Source of the DNA: Hyphomonas sp. TMED17
GTDB taxonomy: Bacteria > Pseudomonadota > Alphaproteobacteria > Caulobacterales > Hyphomonadaceae
NCBI GenBank assembly: GCA_002172915.1
Contig: NHBW01000006.1
Coordinates: 387,967-451,966, forward strand
Reading direction: 5' to 3'
Length of the DNA stretch: 64,000 nt
How positions within the stretch are numbered: the first letter of the stretch is position 1; the number at the start of each line of letters is the position of its first letter. Under the pieces are notes generated by a model that saw only the letters and a list, made by a program, of their open reading frames with translations, searched no databases and was not told the origin of the DNA. Below are positions 1 through 9,138 of this stretch, one piece after another. The translations under genes and the position numbers were made by a program.

Positions 1-151
1 CGTCATTTCCGACACCTCATTATTTCCATATCGCGACCCGCCAGTATGGCCGGGACAGCGTCCACTCCCTGACAAGTTTCCCCGGCCAGCAGATTGCGAG
101 CCCTTCCAGCTATTGCAACTGACAAGTTCAGCCGGATCAATCCGCCGCAAA
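1..151. other. left-edge spacer with a possible trpA start
   Basis: This short stretch follows trpB on the minus strand. A minus-strand ATG can be read at positions 6 to 4, preceded by a GAGGTG ribosome-binding-like sequence. trpA usually follows trpB, so the gene probably starts here and continues outside the window. Only two codons are visible, so this is inference from gene order. Confidence 0.3.
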
Positions 152-1363
152 TCACAAGTCGATCCCGAGATGCTCGGCCACGCTGAACACATCCTTGTCA
201 CCGCGCCCGCAGAGGTTGAGAATAATCGTCCCATCCCGGCCAATATCCTGCGCTATCTGGCCAACCCGCGCCAAAGCGTGACTTGGTTCCAATGCCGGAA
301 TAATTCCCTCCAGCCGGGTACAAAGTTGAAAGGCCTGCAGGGCCTCAACATCTGTGCAGGTCAAATATTCGGCCCGTCCGGTATCCCGCAAAAAGGCATG
401 CTCCGGCCCGATACCAGGATAATCCAGCCCGGCGCTGATTGAATGGGCATCGATAATCTGGCCGTCCCCATTCTGCAAAAGATAGGTCTTATTGCCATGC
501 AATATACCCGGCGCACCGCCATTCAGCGCCGCCGCGTGCTGGCCTGTTTCAACACCATGCCCAGCAGCTTCAACCCCAATCAGCCGAACGGTTTCATCAT
601 CCAGAAAAGGATGGAAAAGGCCGATCGCATTCGAGCCACCGCCGATGCAGGCGACGACGGCGTCCGGTAGACGTCCTTCCCGTTCGAGTATCTGGGCGCG
701 GGCCTCACGGCCGATAATACTCTGGAAGTCGCGCACAAGCTTGGGGTAGGGATGCGGGCCAGCGGCCGTGCCGATGCAGTAAAATGTTGTATCGATATTG
801 GTGACCCAATCACGCAACGCTTCATTCATCGCATCTTTAAGCGTACCGGTTCCGCTGCTTACGGGAATAATTTCGGCCCCGAGAAGCTTCATCCGGAAGA
901 CATTTGGCTTTTGCCGCTCAACATCCGTCGCGCCCATAAACACCACGCATTGCAATCCGAACCGGGCACAGATCGTCGCTGTTGCAACACCATGCTGGCC
1001 CGCCCCGGTCTCCGCAATAATCCGTTTTTTACCCATGCGTTTGGCCAGTAAGACCTGACCAAGGCAATTATTGATCTTATGCGCTCCGGTATGATTTAAC
1101 TCATCGCGCTTAAAATAAATCTTGGCCCCGCCATAATGGTCGCTAAGCCGCTCGGCATGATAGAGTGGGGACGGCCGGCCGACATAATGCGTCCACAAAT
1201 CATCCATCTGCTGAATGAAGGCGGGATCCTTTTTGGCGGCCTCATATTCGGCTTCCAGATCGAGTATCAAGGGCATCAGAGTCTCGGCGACATAACGCCC
1301 ACCGAAATCACCGAAGCGTCCGCTTTCATCCGGCCAGGTGTCCCAAGTATTGCGCAAGTCCAT
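152..1363 (-). CDS. trpB: tryptophan synthase beta subunit
   Basis: This PLP enzyme condenses indole (channelled from TrpA) with L-serine to make tryptophan in the cytoplasm. The 403-residue length is normal for the family. The PLP-binding lysine is K96 in the motif [13 protein letters not shown], and the phosphate-binding loop [12 protein letters not shown] is intact. The N-terminus ([20 protein letters not shown]) is typical, which supports the ATG start. It lies 11 bases after trpF on the same strand, so the two are very likely co-transcribed. Nothing looks unusual. Confidence 0.97.
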   Translation of the reverse strand: MDLRNTWDTWPDESGRFGDFGGRYVAETLMPLILDLEAEYEAAKKDPAFIQQMDDLWTHYVGRPSPLYHAERLSDHYGGAKIYFKRDELNHTGAHKINNCLGQVLLAKRMGKKRIIAETGAGQHGVATATICARFGLQCVVFMGATDVERQKPNVFRMKLLGAEIIPVSSGTGTLKDAMNEALRDWVTNIDTTFYCIGTAAGPHPYPKLVRDFQSIIGREARAQILEREGRLPDAVVACIGGGSNAIGLFHPFLDDETVRLIGVEAAGHGVETGQHAAALNGGAPGILHGNKTYLLQNGDGQIIDAHSISAGLDYPGIGPEHAFLRDTGRAEYLTCTDVEALQAFQLCTRLEGIIPALEPSHALARVGQIAQDIGRDGTIILNLCGRGDKDVFSVAEHLGIDL

Positions 1364-1374
1364 AAGCCCGTTCC

Positions 1375-2034
1375 TTACGTTGATTTAGCAGCTTCAATAA
1401 AAGCGTGAATAAGGTCCTCGTCTTTTACGCCGCGGCGGCCTTCAACACCAGAGGACACATCCACCGCAGGCGCATTCGTTGCGAGTACTGCCGAGATTAC
1501 ATTATCCGGCGTTAAGCCACCGGCCAGAAACCAGGGCCGGTCCGCCTCGACGCCAGCCAGCATATCCCAGTCAAAACACGCGCCATTACCACCGGGAAGC
1601 TCGCCGTCCTGCAGCGGCGGGGCATCAAACAGAAAGCGGTCGACATACCAGTCCTCAAGATCGGCCAGCGTATCCGGCGAGCGCACACGCAGCGCCTTCC
1701 AGAGCTCTGCACGCCCATCAATATCCCGTGCATATCTCAGCACCTGCTCCTGGCTTTCATTACCATGCAATTGTATCGAATCGGCTGCCGTCACATCTAG
1801 GACCTCCTGGACAAGCTCGGGGCTCGGATCGACCATCAATACGGTGCTGCGAATGCCAAGGTCGGCGGCGAAGCCCGTCAGATGCGCCAGCTGATCGAGC
1901 GCGTCCGGCCCCGACCCCAGAACATTTCTCGGACTGGCCGGGAACAGCACGAAGCCGACCCAGTCGGCGCCGGCTTCCGCCGCAACCCGGATAATACTTG
2001 TATCTTGCAGGCCGCAAATTTTAACCTCTGTCAT
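1375..2034 (-). CDS. trpF: phosphoribosylanthranilate isomerase
   Basis: TrpF isomerises N-(5-phosphoribosyl)anthranilate to the ribulose phosphate form, the third step of tryptophan synthesis. The family start MTEVKICGL lies nine residues inside a longer frame, so I use the ATG at 2034. The C-terminal phosphate-binding segments AGGLTPDNV and [14 protein letters not shown] are present. About 219 residues matches the family. It is the first gene of a trpF-trpB(-trpA) unit. A TTGACA hexamer lies about 30 bases upstream, but the best following -10-like hexamer is only 14 bases away, so I do not call a promoter. Confidence 0.95.
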   Translation of the reverse strand: MTEVKICGLQDTSIIRVAAEAGADWVGFVLFPASPRNVLGSGPDALDQLAHLTGFAADLGIRSTVLMVDPSPELVQEVLDVTAADSIQLHGNESQEQVLRYARDIDGRAELWKALRVRSPDTLADLEDWYVDRFLFDAPPLQDGELPGGNGACFDWDMLAGVEADRPWFLAGGLTPDNVISAVLATNAPAVDVSSGVEGRRGVKDEDLIHAFIEAAKST

Positions 2035-2088
2035 AGACAGCAAATGATAACATGCAAGCAAGTTGTCAAGCGCCCGAAAGGCCTGATC

Positions 2089-2586
2089 TTAAAGACACTC
2101 GCTTTGTGCCAGCTCGATCGCCGCGGTCGACCCTGATAGTGAGAAATGATAGGCAACCCGGGTGTTGCGTGAAGACGTCGCCTCAATCCGCAACTCCCGC
2201 CCGGCTTTAAGCGCTGCAACCAAGGCTGGATCATCCTCGTCGGTTGCATACGCTTCCTCGCTTACACCATATATTGGCCAGGATTTCCGGCCGATCGTCG
2301 CTTTACCGGGAATGTCATTGCGCAGATCATAGCCGACTCTCAAACTAGGCTGGTTGCTTGCAACACCCGAGCCCCAGTTCGACACATAAAACCAAACATC
2401 GCCATGACTGGCGGAACGCGGTGCTTTGTCGGTCGCAACCGTTGCGGCATAGCACACTTTTCCGGCTGCATTCGTGTCGGTGAACACTGTCCAGTCTCTA
2501 AATTTCGCCACTGCTGATGGCTGCGCCGAGGCAACGAGCGGTAATAACAAGAATGCAAGAACGGGCGCTGATAGACGGACAAACAA
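2089..2586 (-). CDS. secreted IalB-like (invasion-associated locus B) protein
   Basis: A protein of about 165 residues with a clear Sec signal peptide (MFVRLSAPVLAFLLLPLVASA, cleavage after ASA) and then a small domain opening FRDWTVF. This arrangement resembles the alphaproteobacterial IalB family of periplasmic proteins, whose biochemical role is mostly unknown. I choose the TTG start at 2586 because an AGGAG sequence sits at the right distance and the signal peptide then begins correctly. The ATG at 2628 would add 14 polar residues before it. Two cysteines remain in the mature part (VCYAATV and the C-terminal SECL), which could form a disulfide in the periplasm. Confidence 0.6.
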   Translation of the reverse strand: MFVRLSAPVLAFLLLPLVASAQPSAVAKFRDWTVFTDTNAAGKVCYAATVATDKAPRSASHGDVWFYVSNWGSGVASNQPSLRVGYDLRNDIPGKATIGRKSWPIYGVSEEAYATDEDDPALVAALKAGRELRIEATSSRNTRVAYHFSLSGSTAAIELAQSECL

Positions 2587-2759
2587 AACGCTTTCTCCTG
2601 ATAAAGAAATAATGGGGTCTATATACATACTGAAATAGGCTTAAGGCAAAACTAAGATGCTACTTAAACACATTTCAGGTGCAAAATATTCGCGCAATGT
2701 GGTTGCATTCAACTGCGAAGGTAAGTTTATGTAGTGTGTTAACGCGATGAAGGTTTGTT

Positions 2760-3335
2760 GTGTCTTTAAACAATCAATCAGATACGGTAGATGAGCGTGC
2801 GCATTTAGCGGACTGTATTCAACGTGTTGCAGATGAGCGCTGCAAACAATCTTTTGCGGCACTTTTCGAGCATTTTGCTCCCCGCCTCAAAACCTTTCTC
2901 ATCCGACAAGGGACTGATGAGGCCGGTGCGGAAGAGATTGTTCAGGACGTCATGCTGAATGTCTGGCGCAAGGCCGAGCAGTACGACCCGCGGCAGGCCT
3001 CCGCTTCAACCTGGATATTCCGGATCGCCCGTAACCGGCGTATCGACCGGCATCGCAAAATCCGGCCCGACCTCGACCCGTCAGATCAGACGCTACAACC
3101 GCAACCGGCTGAGCAGCCTGACATCACCGTCAACCGGCAACAAATCGAACTCGTTGTCCGACGAGAAATCAGCACGCTCCCCGACGACCAGTTAAACCTG
3201 TTGAAAGCGGCCTTTTATGACGGGCTGTCGCATGCTGCGATATCAGAACTTTTCGACCTACCGCTTGGCACGGTCAAATCCCGTATCCGACTTGCATTTC
3301 AGAAGCTCCGGCGCCAGCTTTCCGAAGAAAGATAG
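2760..3335 (+). CDS. ECF-type RNA polymerase sigma factor, RpoE/ChrR class
   Basis: A 191-residue group IV sigma factor. Region 2 runs from about residue 30 to 100 (FAALFEHFAPRLKTFLIRQG, AEEIVQDVMLNVWRKAEQYD, STWIFRIARNRRIDRHRK). Region 4 is C-terminal, with the helix-turn-helix AISELFDLPLGTVKSRIRLA. It begins with GTG. The next gene is a ChrR-like cupin protein, so this is probably the sigma factor held by that protein, like the singlet-oxygen-responsive RpoE of Rhodobacter. The stimulus here is inferred only from family and pairing. No RpoE-type TGATCC promoter is obvious upstream. Confidence 0.9.
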   Translation: MSLNNQSDTVDERAHLADCIQRVADERCKQSFAALFEHFAPRLKTFLIRQGTDEAGAEEIVQDVMLNVWRKAEQYDPRQASASTWIFRIARNRRIDRHRKIRPDLDPSDQTLQPQPAEQPDITVNRQQIELVVRREISTLPDDQLNLLKAAFYDGLSHAAISELFDLPLGTVKSRIRLAFQKLRRQLSEER

Positions 3336-3430
3336 AATTTTCAGCAGAATAAATTTCCACAGCCTTGACGAAAAACGAAAGCCAACAATATCGTTTTACT
3401 AGGTCATTCATATCGGAACCAATTTTTAAC

Positions 3431-4102
3431 ATGCTACAGCCTGATAATTCTGATTACAGCGAGATCTACAGTGCCTATGTCGCCGGTACACTCGACCCGG
3501 CCTTTTCGCTTATGGTTGCAACCCAAGCCGCCTTACGACCGAGTGTCGAAAGGGCTGTCGCACGAGCCGAAAGTATTGCTGGCGCACTGCTTGAAAATGA
3601 AACCCCGACCGAACTGTCAGACGGGGCACTGGATCGCGCGATGGCGTTGATCGACAGCATCGAACCAGAGAAAAAAGATGTAACCGCCGGTGTAATGCAG
3701 GCCGGTAATGCGCTGAATGAGATTTTCGAGCTTCCGGAACCGCTGAGAAGCTCCGCACTTGAGGCGTGTGGCCGGGACGGCTGGCGCGCTCTGTCATCGG
3801 GGGTCAAACGCCTTAACCTTGACACAGGCAGCGAGTCGACGGCCGAACTCTATCGCATCGAGCCCAGGCAGATGGTCCCGCGTCACTCGCACTCCGGCGA
3901 GGAATATACGCTGGTTGTGGCGGGCGGATTCAGTGACGAAGCCGGCCATCATATCGCCGGCGATCTGTGCGTGAAGGATGCCGCGGATACCCACCAGCCG
4001 ATCGGTGACGATGACGGCATCTGCTATGCGTTGGCAATCCGGAATGGCGGACTGAAATTCACTGGTGCGCTTGGCCTTATCCAGCGGCTGATCGGACAAT
4101 AA
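3431..4102 (+). CDS. ChrR-like cupin anti-sigma factor with degenerate N-terminal zinc site
   Basis: Its layout matches ChrR: an N-terminal anti-sigma helix region (YSAYVAGTLDPAFSLMVATQ) and a C-terminal cupin. The cupin metal ligands are present as H152-x-H154-xxx-E158 and H188. The usual anti-sigma zinc ligands H-x3-C-x2-C are replaced by Q32, R36 and V39, and no histidine is seen near residue 6. The sigma-binding domain would therefore have to fold without zinc. I use the ATG at 3431, where ChrR homologues begin; a TTG at 3365 would add 22 residues. It lies about 95 bases after the sigma gene and is probably co-transcribed. It could also be a relative with changed sensing. Confidence 0.8.
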   Translation: MLQPDNSDYSEIYSAYVAGTLDPAFSLMVATQAALRPSVERAVARAESIAGALLENETPTELSDGALDRAMALIDSIEPEKKDVTAGVMQAGNALNEIFELPEPLRSSALEACGRDGWRALSSGVKRLNLDTGSESTAELYRIEPRQMVPRHSHSGEEYTLVVAGGFSDEAGHHIAGDLCVKDAADTHQPIGDDDGICYALAIRNGGLKFTGALGLIQRLIGQ

Positions 4103-4149
4103 GTCCGAACGGCCAGCGGGCCATGGCAGGATAGACGCCAGTTTAAAAT

Positions 4150-4497
4150 TCAAGATTTCACAACAGTGAACCGTTTCGTGTCGAAAACGCTCAATGCGGC
4201 CATGAGATCCTTGCCGCGCTTAAGGGTCTGACCCTGACTTCCAATAATCGCATACGCGCCCTGCGCCCTGGCCAGCGCCGGCGTTTTTACAATCCGCCAT
4301 GTCGGGCTTTCGGCATGGCGCTTGAAAATCGCAAATACGGCCTGGTCGCGATGCATGCCAACCGCATAGTCCTTCGCTTCCCCGGCCATAACCAGACGCC
4401 CGTAAACATTAAGAATCAAACTCATTTCAGGGCGCTGGAATGCGATTTTTGAAGAAGCACGCTGCGGCTGGATTCGGGTAATATTATCTGCGCTCAT
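4150..4497 (-). CDS. DUF2794 family protein
   Basis: A small cytoplasmic protein of about 115 residues matching the alphaproteobacterial DUF2794 family by its typical segments: the ILNVYGRLVMAGEAKDYAV region, AVFAIFKRHAESPTWRIVK, ARAQGAYAIIGSQGQTLKRG and a C-terminal LSVFDTKRF. No function is established. I start at the internal ATG at 4497 (MSADNITRIQ); the longer frame adds 19 residues with no family resemblance. It is convergent with the ChrR gene. The 242 bases between it and the ABC operon hold no gene I can support. Confidence 0.8.
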   Translation of the reverse strand: MSADNITRIQPQRASSKIAFQRPEMSLILNVYGRLVMAGEAKDYAVGMHRDQAVFAIFKRHAESPTWRIVKTPALARAQGAYAIIGSQGQTLKRGKDLMAALSVFDTKRFTVVKS

Positions 4498-4739
4498 CCG
4501 TACTCCCGTCTCCTCGCCTGTTGCCGTAATCCTAATAGCATGTCCGGCAGACACGTCTCAAACGCGACCGCACAAACAATAATTGATATATGCGACCCAA
4601 TGTATAAGCCAATGTCGATATTCAAAGAGCGGCATCATCGGCCAGCAACCGTCCTGTTTTGTCTCAAATATAGACAAGACCGGCGGATGCGCCCTAGTCA
4701 AAGTGCTAGATACTGATAAAAAATATCTCGAACTCGAAA

Positions 4740-5477
4740 GTGGCGCCAATGCTATTGGTTGAAAAGCTAACCAAGTCTTTCTCACAGAGACAGGCCGTTT
4801 CATCGGTCTCGTTTCAAATTGAAAAAGGCGAGGTAATTGGATTTCTGGGTCAGAACGGCGCCGGTAAATCAACGACATTACGAATGATTTGCGGCGCCAT
4901 CGAACCCGATCAAGGCGACGCACGAATCGCTGGCTATTCGATTGTGCGGCATCGCCGCCAAGCGCAACGGCTGATCGGTTATCTACCGGAAGGCGCACCG
5001 CTATACCCGGATATGCGCGTCACGGAATTCCTCAATTTTATGGCCGATTGTCACCAATTGCAGGGATCCGCCCGCCAGTCGGCAATAGACCGCGTTATCA
5101 CTGACACCCGGTTATCAAGCGCGCTTGGCCAGACGATTGCCACGCTCTCCAAAGGTTTCAAACGACGGGTCGGCCTTGCCGGTGCTCTGTTACATGATCC
5201 GCCTGCGCTTATTCTGGACGAACCGCTCGACGGGCTCGACCCGATACAAAGGTCGGCGGTGAAAACGTTAATCTCGACAATGGCACCGGATAAGGCCGTC
5301 CTGATCTCGACTCACAATCTCGACGACATTCCAGCGATGTGTTCGCGAACAATTATTATCGATCACGGGCGGATTATTGCGGATGAAACCCCAGACGCCC
5401 TTGCCCGCCGCGGCGCCGGCAGTCTTGAAACAGCATTCGCTGAACTCGTGTCTGAAACGGCGAGGGTGACCCATTGA
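4740..5477 (+). CDS. ABC transporter ATP-binding protein, GldA-like
   Basis: A 245-residue ATPase of the ABC-2 exporter class. Walker A is GQNGAGKST, the signature motif is the divergent LSKGFKRRV, Walker B is ALILDEPLDGLDP and the switch histidine is in STHNLDD. It starts with GTG (an ATG three codons later is possible). Its stop overlaps the start of the permease gene, beginning a tight four-gene unit. The set resembles GldA-GldF-GldG, first described in gliding Bacteroidetes but also found in many non-gliding proteobacteria, where the substrate is unknown. Confidence 0.9.
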   Translation: MAPMLLVEKLTKSFSQRQAVSSVSFQIEKGEVIGFLGQNGAGKSTTLRMICGAIEPDQGDARIAGYSIVRHRRQAQRLIGYLPEGAPLYPDMRVTEFLNFMADCHQLQGSARQSAIDRVITDTRLSSALGQTIATLSKGFKRRVGLAGALLHDPPALILDEPLDGLDPIQRSAVKTLISTMAPDKAVLISTHNLDDIPAMCSRTIIIDHGRIIADETPDALARRGAGSLETAFAELVSETARVTH

Positions 5478-6238
5478 AAGGATATCTGCCATATCTCCTG
5501 ACAACCACGGCAACCGCCTGGAAGCGTGAAGTATCGACTTATTTTGCAACCCCGCTTGCCTATATTTTTCTTGCTATCTTTTTGTTGAGCGTCGGGCTCT
5601 TCACATGGGACATATCCGGCTTTTTCGAGGCTGGTACAGCCGATCTCAACGCATTTTTCGGCTGGCACCCCTGGTTGTATATCTTCTTCATGCCGGCCCT
5701 AGCGATGCGCTTATGGTCAGATGAGAAACTGCTTGGCACGATCGAATTGCTAAACTCACTGCCGGTCAGCCTGTCCGGTCTGGTCGCTGGTAAATTACTG
5801 GCTGCCTGGACAGTCGCCGGCGCCGGCCTTGTCATGACACTGCCCTGGTGGATCATCGTCAACTATCTCGGCGATACTGATAATGGTGTTATCGCCGTAT
5901 CATACCTGATGAGCTGGATGATGGCTGGCGCCTTTCTGGGAATTGGCTCGACCGTCTCGGCCCTGACCTCAAGCTCGGCCATAGCCTTTGTCCTGAGTGT
6001 CGCTGCCAGCTTTCTCATTACCGCCGCGGGCTGGCCGATATTGAGTGTGAACATCGACTCGGTGTTTGGGCCGACTCTAAGCGAAATCGTTTCGCAGTTT
6101 TCGTTCATGACTCATTTTAGCCCGGCCCAGCGGGGTGTCGTTGAGCTTCGGAATATCATTTTTTTCGTCAGCTTCATCGGGCTTTCGATTTTCGCCACGC
6201 GTCTTCTCATTGAATATCGACGGCGGGTGCCGAAATGA
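5474..6238 (+). CDS. ABC-2 type permease, GldF-like
   Basis: A 254-residue inner-membrane protein with about six hydrophobic segments, for example YIFLAIFLLSVGLFTW, LYIFFMPALAMRLW and IAFVLSVAASFLITAAGWPI. The motif MRLWSDEKLLGTIELLNSLP is typical of ABC-2/GldF permeases. The start is a TTG overlapping the stop of the ATPase gene, and its own stop overlaps the ATG of the next gene, so the genes are probably translationally coupled. It should form the membrane channel with the ATPase; the cargo is unknown. Confidence 0.88.
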   Translation: MKGYLPYLLTTTATAWKREVSTYFATPLAYIFLAIFLLSVGLFTWDISGFFEAGTADLNAFFGWHPWLYIFFMPALAMRLWSDEKLLGTIELLNSLPVSLSGLVAGKLLAAWTVAGAGLVMTLPWWIIVNYLGDTDNGVIAVSYLMSWMMAGAFLGIGSTVSALTSSSAIAFVLSVAASFLITAAGWPILSVNIDSVFGPTLSEIVSQFSFMTHFSPAQRGVVELRNIIFFVSFIGLSIFATRLLIEYRRRVPK

Positions 6239-8115
6239 CCGCTCGCCAGTATCTGTCGATCTCCGGCATCCTGACAGTCGCGATTATCATCGGGATCAAT
6301 ATTCTCAGCTTTGTATGGCTAAGCAATGTCCGCTTCGACGTGACCGAACGGCAGCTATTCACTTTATCTGCGGGGACGAAAACGACGCTTGCAAACATTG
6401 GCGAGCCGATTGAACTCAAATTCGTCTATACGCGCAGCCTTGGGCAATCCTATCCAAACATCAGCGCTTACGCATCCCGAGTTCGCGAGCTGTTAAGAAC
6501 CTATGAGGGCCTATCAAAAGGCAAACTAACAATCACCGAACTGGACCCGCGGCCATTCAGCGAAGAGGAAGACCTGATCGCATCATCCGGTCTGATTGGT
6601 ATCAACACCGCCCGGAACCATCCCCTGTACTTTGGTATTATTGGCGAGAACAGCGTCGATCAGACCGTGATTATCGGCTTTCTCGACCCGGATGAAGATG
6701 CAGCACTGGAATATAATCTAACCGGACTGATCCAGCGTCTCGATCAGCCCATCACCCCGACTATTGGTTTGCTGACAACTCTGCCCGAGCTCGATTCGTT
6801 GACGCCGGAAGTTGGCCTAGAATTCGCCCGCACCATGGCAGAGCGTTTTACAGTCGCGCCCATCAGTCCCGATTTCGTGCGTCTTCCGGACCAGATCGAC
6901 ATTCTGTTTCTCGCACATCCACCAATACTGACGCCCTGGCAACTCTGGCAGATCGACCAGTTTATGATGCGCACCGGAAAGGCGCTGATCCTGCTCGACC
7001 CAGCAGCTAAAACAGCCAGCGGTAGCGGTCCCTTCGGACTTCAAAACCGGCAGATCAGATCGGATCTGAACGCCATCACGAATGCATGGGGTATCCAGCT
7101 CGGACCGGACGCTATTGCCGATCAGCAAAATGCAATCGCAATCGAAAGCGAGAACGAATATGGCCGCATCAGCATCGTCGAACATCCAATTTTTGTGAAT
7201 GTTCCTGCAACGCAAATTGAAGCAGCAAGCCTGTCCACAACCCGGCTGTCGAGAGGCATCAACCTCGCCGCACCGGGACACTTTACGCTCAACAATTCGG
7301 CCCCCGGCCGGCGAGAAATTGTCATGACATCAGGCCTTGGTCCGGCCCGGATCAAGGCTGACGCCGCCGCAATAAATATTTCTGCCGAACAGATCACAAA
7401 CCAGTATGTCGCTGAGACCGGCCGGGTAAACTTCGCGATATATCTCGAAGGGCAAATCAACTCGGCATTCCCCAACGGGCCACCACGGCCGCAATTCGCA
7501 GGACAGACAGATCAGGACCGTGCCGATATTATGACCTCGCTCGAAAATCATCCGGTATTAAACGTCAGCAAAGACAATGTAGAAGCCTATTTCATTGCCG
7601 ATGCCGACATGCTCGACGACAGCCTGTATCTCACGCCCGATCGCAGCACCGCGTATGCCGATAATTCGGTTTTTCTAATCAATGTACTCGATAAATTGTC
7701 CAACCGGCTCGACCTGATGGACCTTCGCGCGCGGGTGCCCGGTGACAGGCCGATGCAGCGTATCCAGCTTATGCGGTCGCAAGCCGAGGCGCGGCTATCG
7801 CGCCGGCAGGCAGATGCCGAAGCACGCCTGCAAGACTTCCAGGACCGCTTATCCGAACTCCAGCAGGCGATGCTGGACGAGGATATAATGACACCGCAAA
7901 TTACCGATCTCCTGTCGGAGGATGAACGCCGCGAACTGGCGGAATTGAAGACCGCAATACTCGAAACCCGAACGGCGCTTCGAGAAATCGAACGTAGTTA
8001 TCGACGGGACATTGACCAATTGGAAACAAGTCTGCGACTGTTCACAATTATTGCAGCGCCCGGCCTCATGTTGCTGCTGGCGGGACTGGTATACTGGCGG
8101 AGGCGACAAGGTTGA
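6235..8115 (+). CDS. GldG-like ABC transporter auxiliary protein
   Basis: A 626-residue membrane-anchored protein. An N-terminal transmembrane segment (VAIIIGINILSFVWL) is followed by the family-typical opening FDVTERQLFTLSAGTK and a large extracytoplasmic ABC-auxiliary domain. A charged coiled coil occupies about residues 510 to 600, and a C-terminal transmembrane helix (LFTIIAAPGLMLLLAGLVYW) ends in a basic tail. Two membrane anchors flanking a periplasmic body are the usual GldG arrangement. It overlaps both neighbours by four bases, so it is probably made in fixed ratio with permease and ATPase. Confidence 0.88.
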   Translation: MTARQYLSISGILTVAIIIGINILSFVWLSNVRFDVTERQLFTLSAGTKTTLANIGEPIELKFVYTRSLGQSYPNISAYASRVRELLRTYEGLSKGKLTITELDPRPFSEEEDLIASSGLIGINTARNHPLYFGIIGENSVDQTVIIGFLDPDEDAALEYNLTGLIQRLDQPITPTIGLLTTLPELDSLTPEVGLEFARTMAERFTVAPISPDFVRLPDQIDILFLAHPPILTPWQLWQIDQFMMRTGKALILLDPAAKTASGSGPFGLQNRQIRSDLNAITNAWGIQLGPDAIADQQNAIAIESENEYGRISIVEHPIFVNVPATQIEAASLSTTRLSRGINLAAPGHFTLNNSAPGRREIVMTSGLGPARIKADAAAINISAEQITNQYVAETGRVNFAIYLEGQINSAFPNGPPRPQFAGQTDQDRADIMTSLENHPVLNVSKDNVEAYFIADADMLDDSLYLTPDRSTAYADNSVFLINVLDKLSNRLDLMDLRARVPGDRPMQRIQLMRSQAEARLSRRQADAEARLQDFQDRLSELQQAMLDEDIMTPQITDLLSEDERRELAELKTAILETRTALREIERSYRRDIDQLETSLRLFTIIAAPGLMLLLAGLVYWRRRQG

Positions 8116-9104
8116 GTTCCCTGCATCACGCCACCGTTCAGTGGAATCTGATTATCCGCCTTACGATAACCGCGATTATCATCTGGCTCATTGTGATAGG
8201 ATCCCTGATCGCCACGCGAACCGATCATGCCGGCCTGCCGGAACGGTTCGAAGAACAAGTTCTGCCCGGCCTCGCAGACAAGATCGGGGAGATCAGCGAA
8301 ATATGTTTCACAATGGCTGACGGATCCTACGCGCTGGCCCGCGAGGGAGACATCTGGACAATGGTCACGGCAGATTCCTATCCTGTCAGTGCGGCCCCCC
8401 TGGCACAATTCCTGACGGGTCTGGTCGGTCTTACCTATCAAGGGCGGCAAACCCGCGATCCCAAAAAATACGGCATCATCGGACTTGGATCACCACAGGA
8501 GGGCGGCAATGGCGTACGCCTTCAAATTTACACGCAAGCAGAAGCGGAATTGGTCAATCTTGTTATCGGTCGGACCCCGTCAGGCCTGTATCTGCGAAAA
8601 GGCGGCGAAGAGACCAGCTATCAAGTGAACGGAAACCTGCCGCCATTCTACAATCAGAGACCCTGGCTCGATCTCGACATCTATGATCTTGATGCGGATA
8701 TGATTAGCTTGCTGAGCGCATCGCGGCCCGGACAGGTCGCGACCATACTATTACAAACCGGCTTGAGTCCCGCCTTTAACCAAGAAGCCACAAGTTTCCG
8801 TCAAACTGTCAGGCCCGGTCGAATTGCCCAGTCCATCGCAGATCTTGCCTTCATCGATGTTCAAGGTTCAGACCGGCTGACCGGACCGGCCCGTGTCTAC
8901 TTTCAGATTATCACCGAAACCGGCCTGAGCCTCGACCTCGCAGTCTACTCGGAAGCAAATGGCGACTGGGTCACAATACAAGCAAGCGGCAGCAATGACC
9001 AAAGCGTCAGTCAGGCCGCGCACATAAACCGGCGCGCCGCAAACTGGGCTTTCGCCATATCCGGTTACAGCTTCTCGACGCTAAATGCGACACTGCCGCA
9101 ATAA
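8112..9104 (+). CDS. DUF4340 domain protein, membrane anchored
   Basis: A 330-residue protein with one N-terminal transmembrane helix (TAIIIWLIVIGSLIATR) and a beta-rich body typical of DUF4340 (GSYALAREGDIWTMV, KYGIIGLGSPQ). DUF4340 proteins regularly follow GldG-like genes and are presumed extracytoplasmic subunits of the same complex. It starts with TTG overlapping the stop of the previous gene. It is the last gene of the operon and is convergent with thrS. No function can be given beyond association with the transporter. Confidence 0.82.
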   Translation: MSSLHHATVQWNLIIRLTITAIIIWLIVIGSLIATRTDHAGLPERFEEQVLPGLADKIGEISEICFTMADGSYALAREGDIWTMVTADSYPVSAAPLAQFLTGLVGLTYQGRQTRDPKKYGIIGLGSPQEGGNGVRLQIYTQAEAELVNLVIGRTPSGLYLRKGGEETSYQVNGNLPPFYNQRPWLDLDIYDLDADMISLLSASRPGQVATILLQTGLSPAFNQEATSFRQTVRPGRIAQSIADLAFIDVQGSDRLTGPARVYFQIITETGLSLDLAVYSEANGDWVTIQASGSNDQSVSQAAHINRRAANWAFAISGYSFSTLNATLPQ

Positions 9105-9138
9105 ATGCGCACACCGTGGCTCACCGAGATCTGAGGTA

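Noticed and set aside
4558..4998. 146-codon minus-strand frame
   Set aside because: It overlaps the Walker A region of the ABC ATPase gene and has no recognisable protein pattern.
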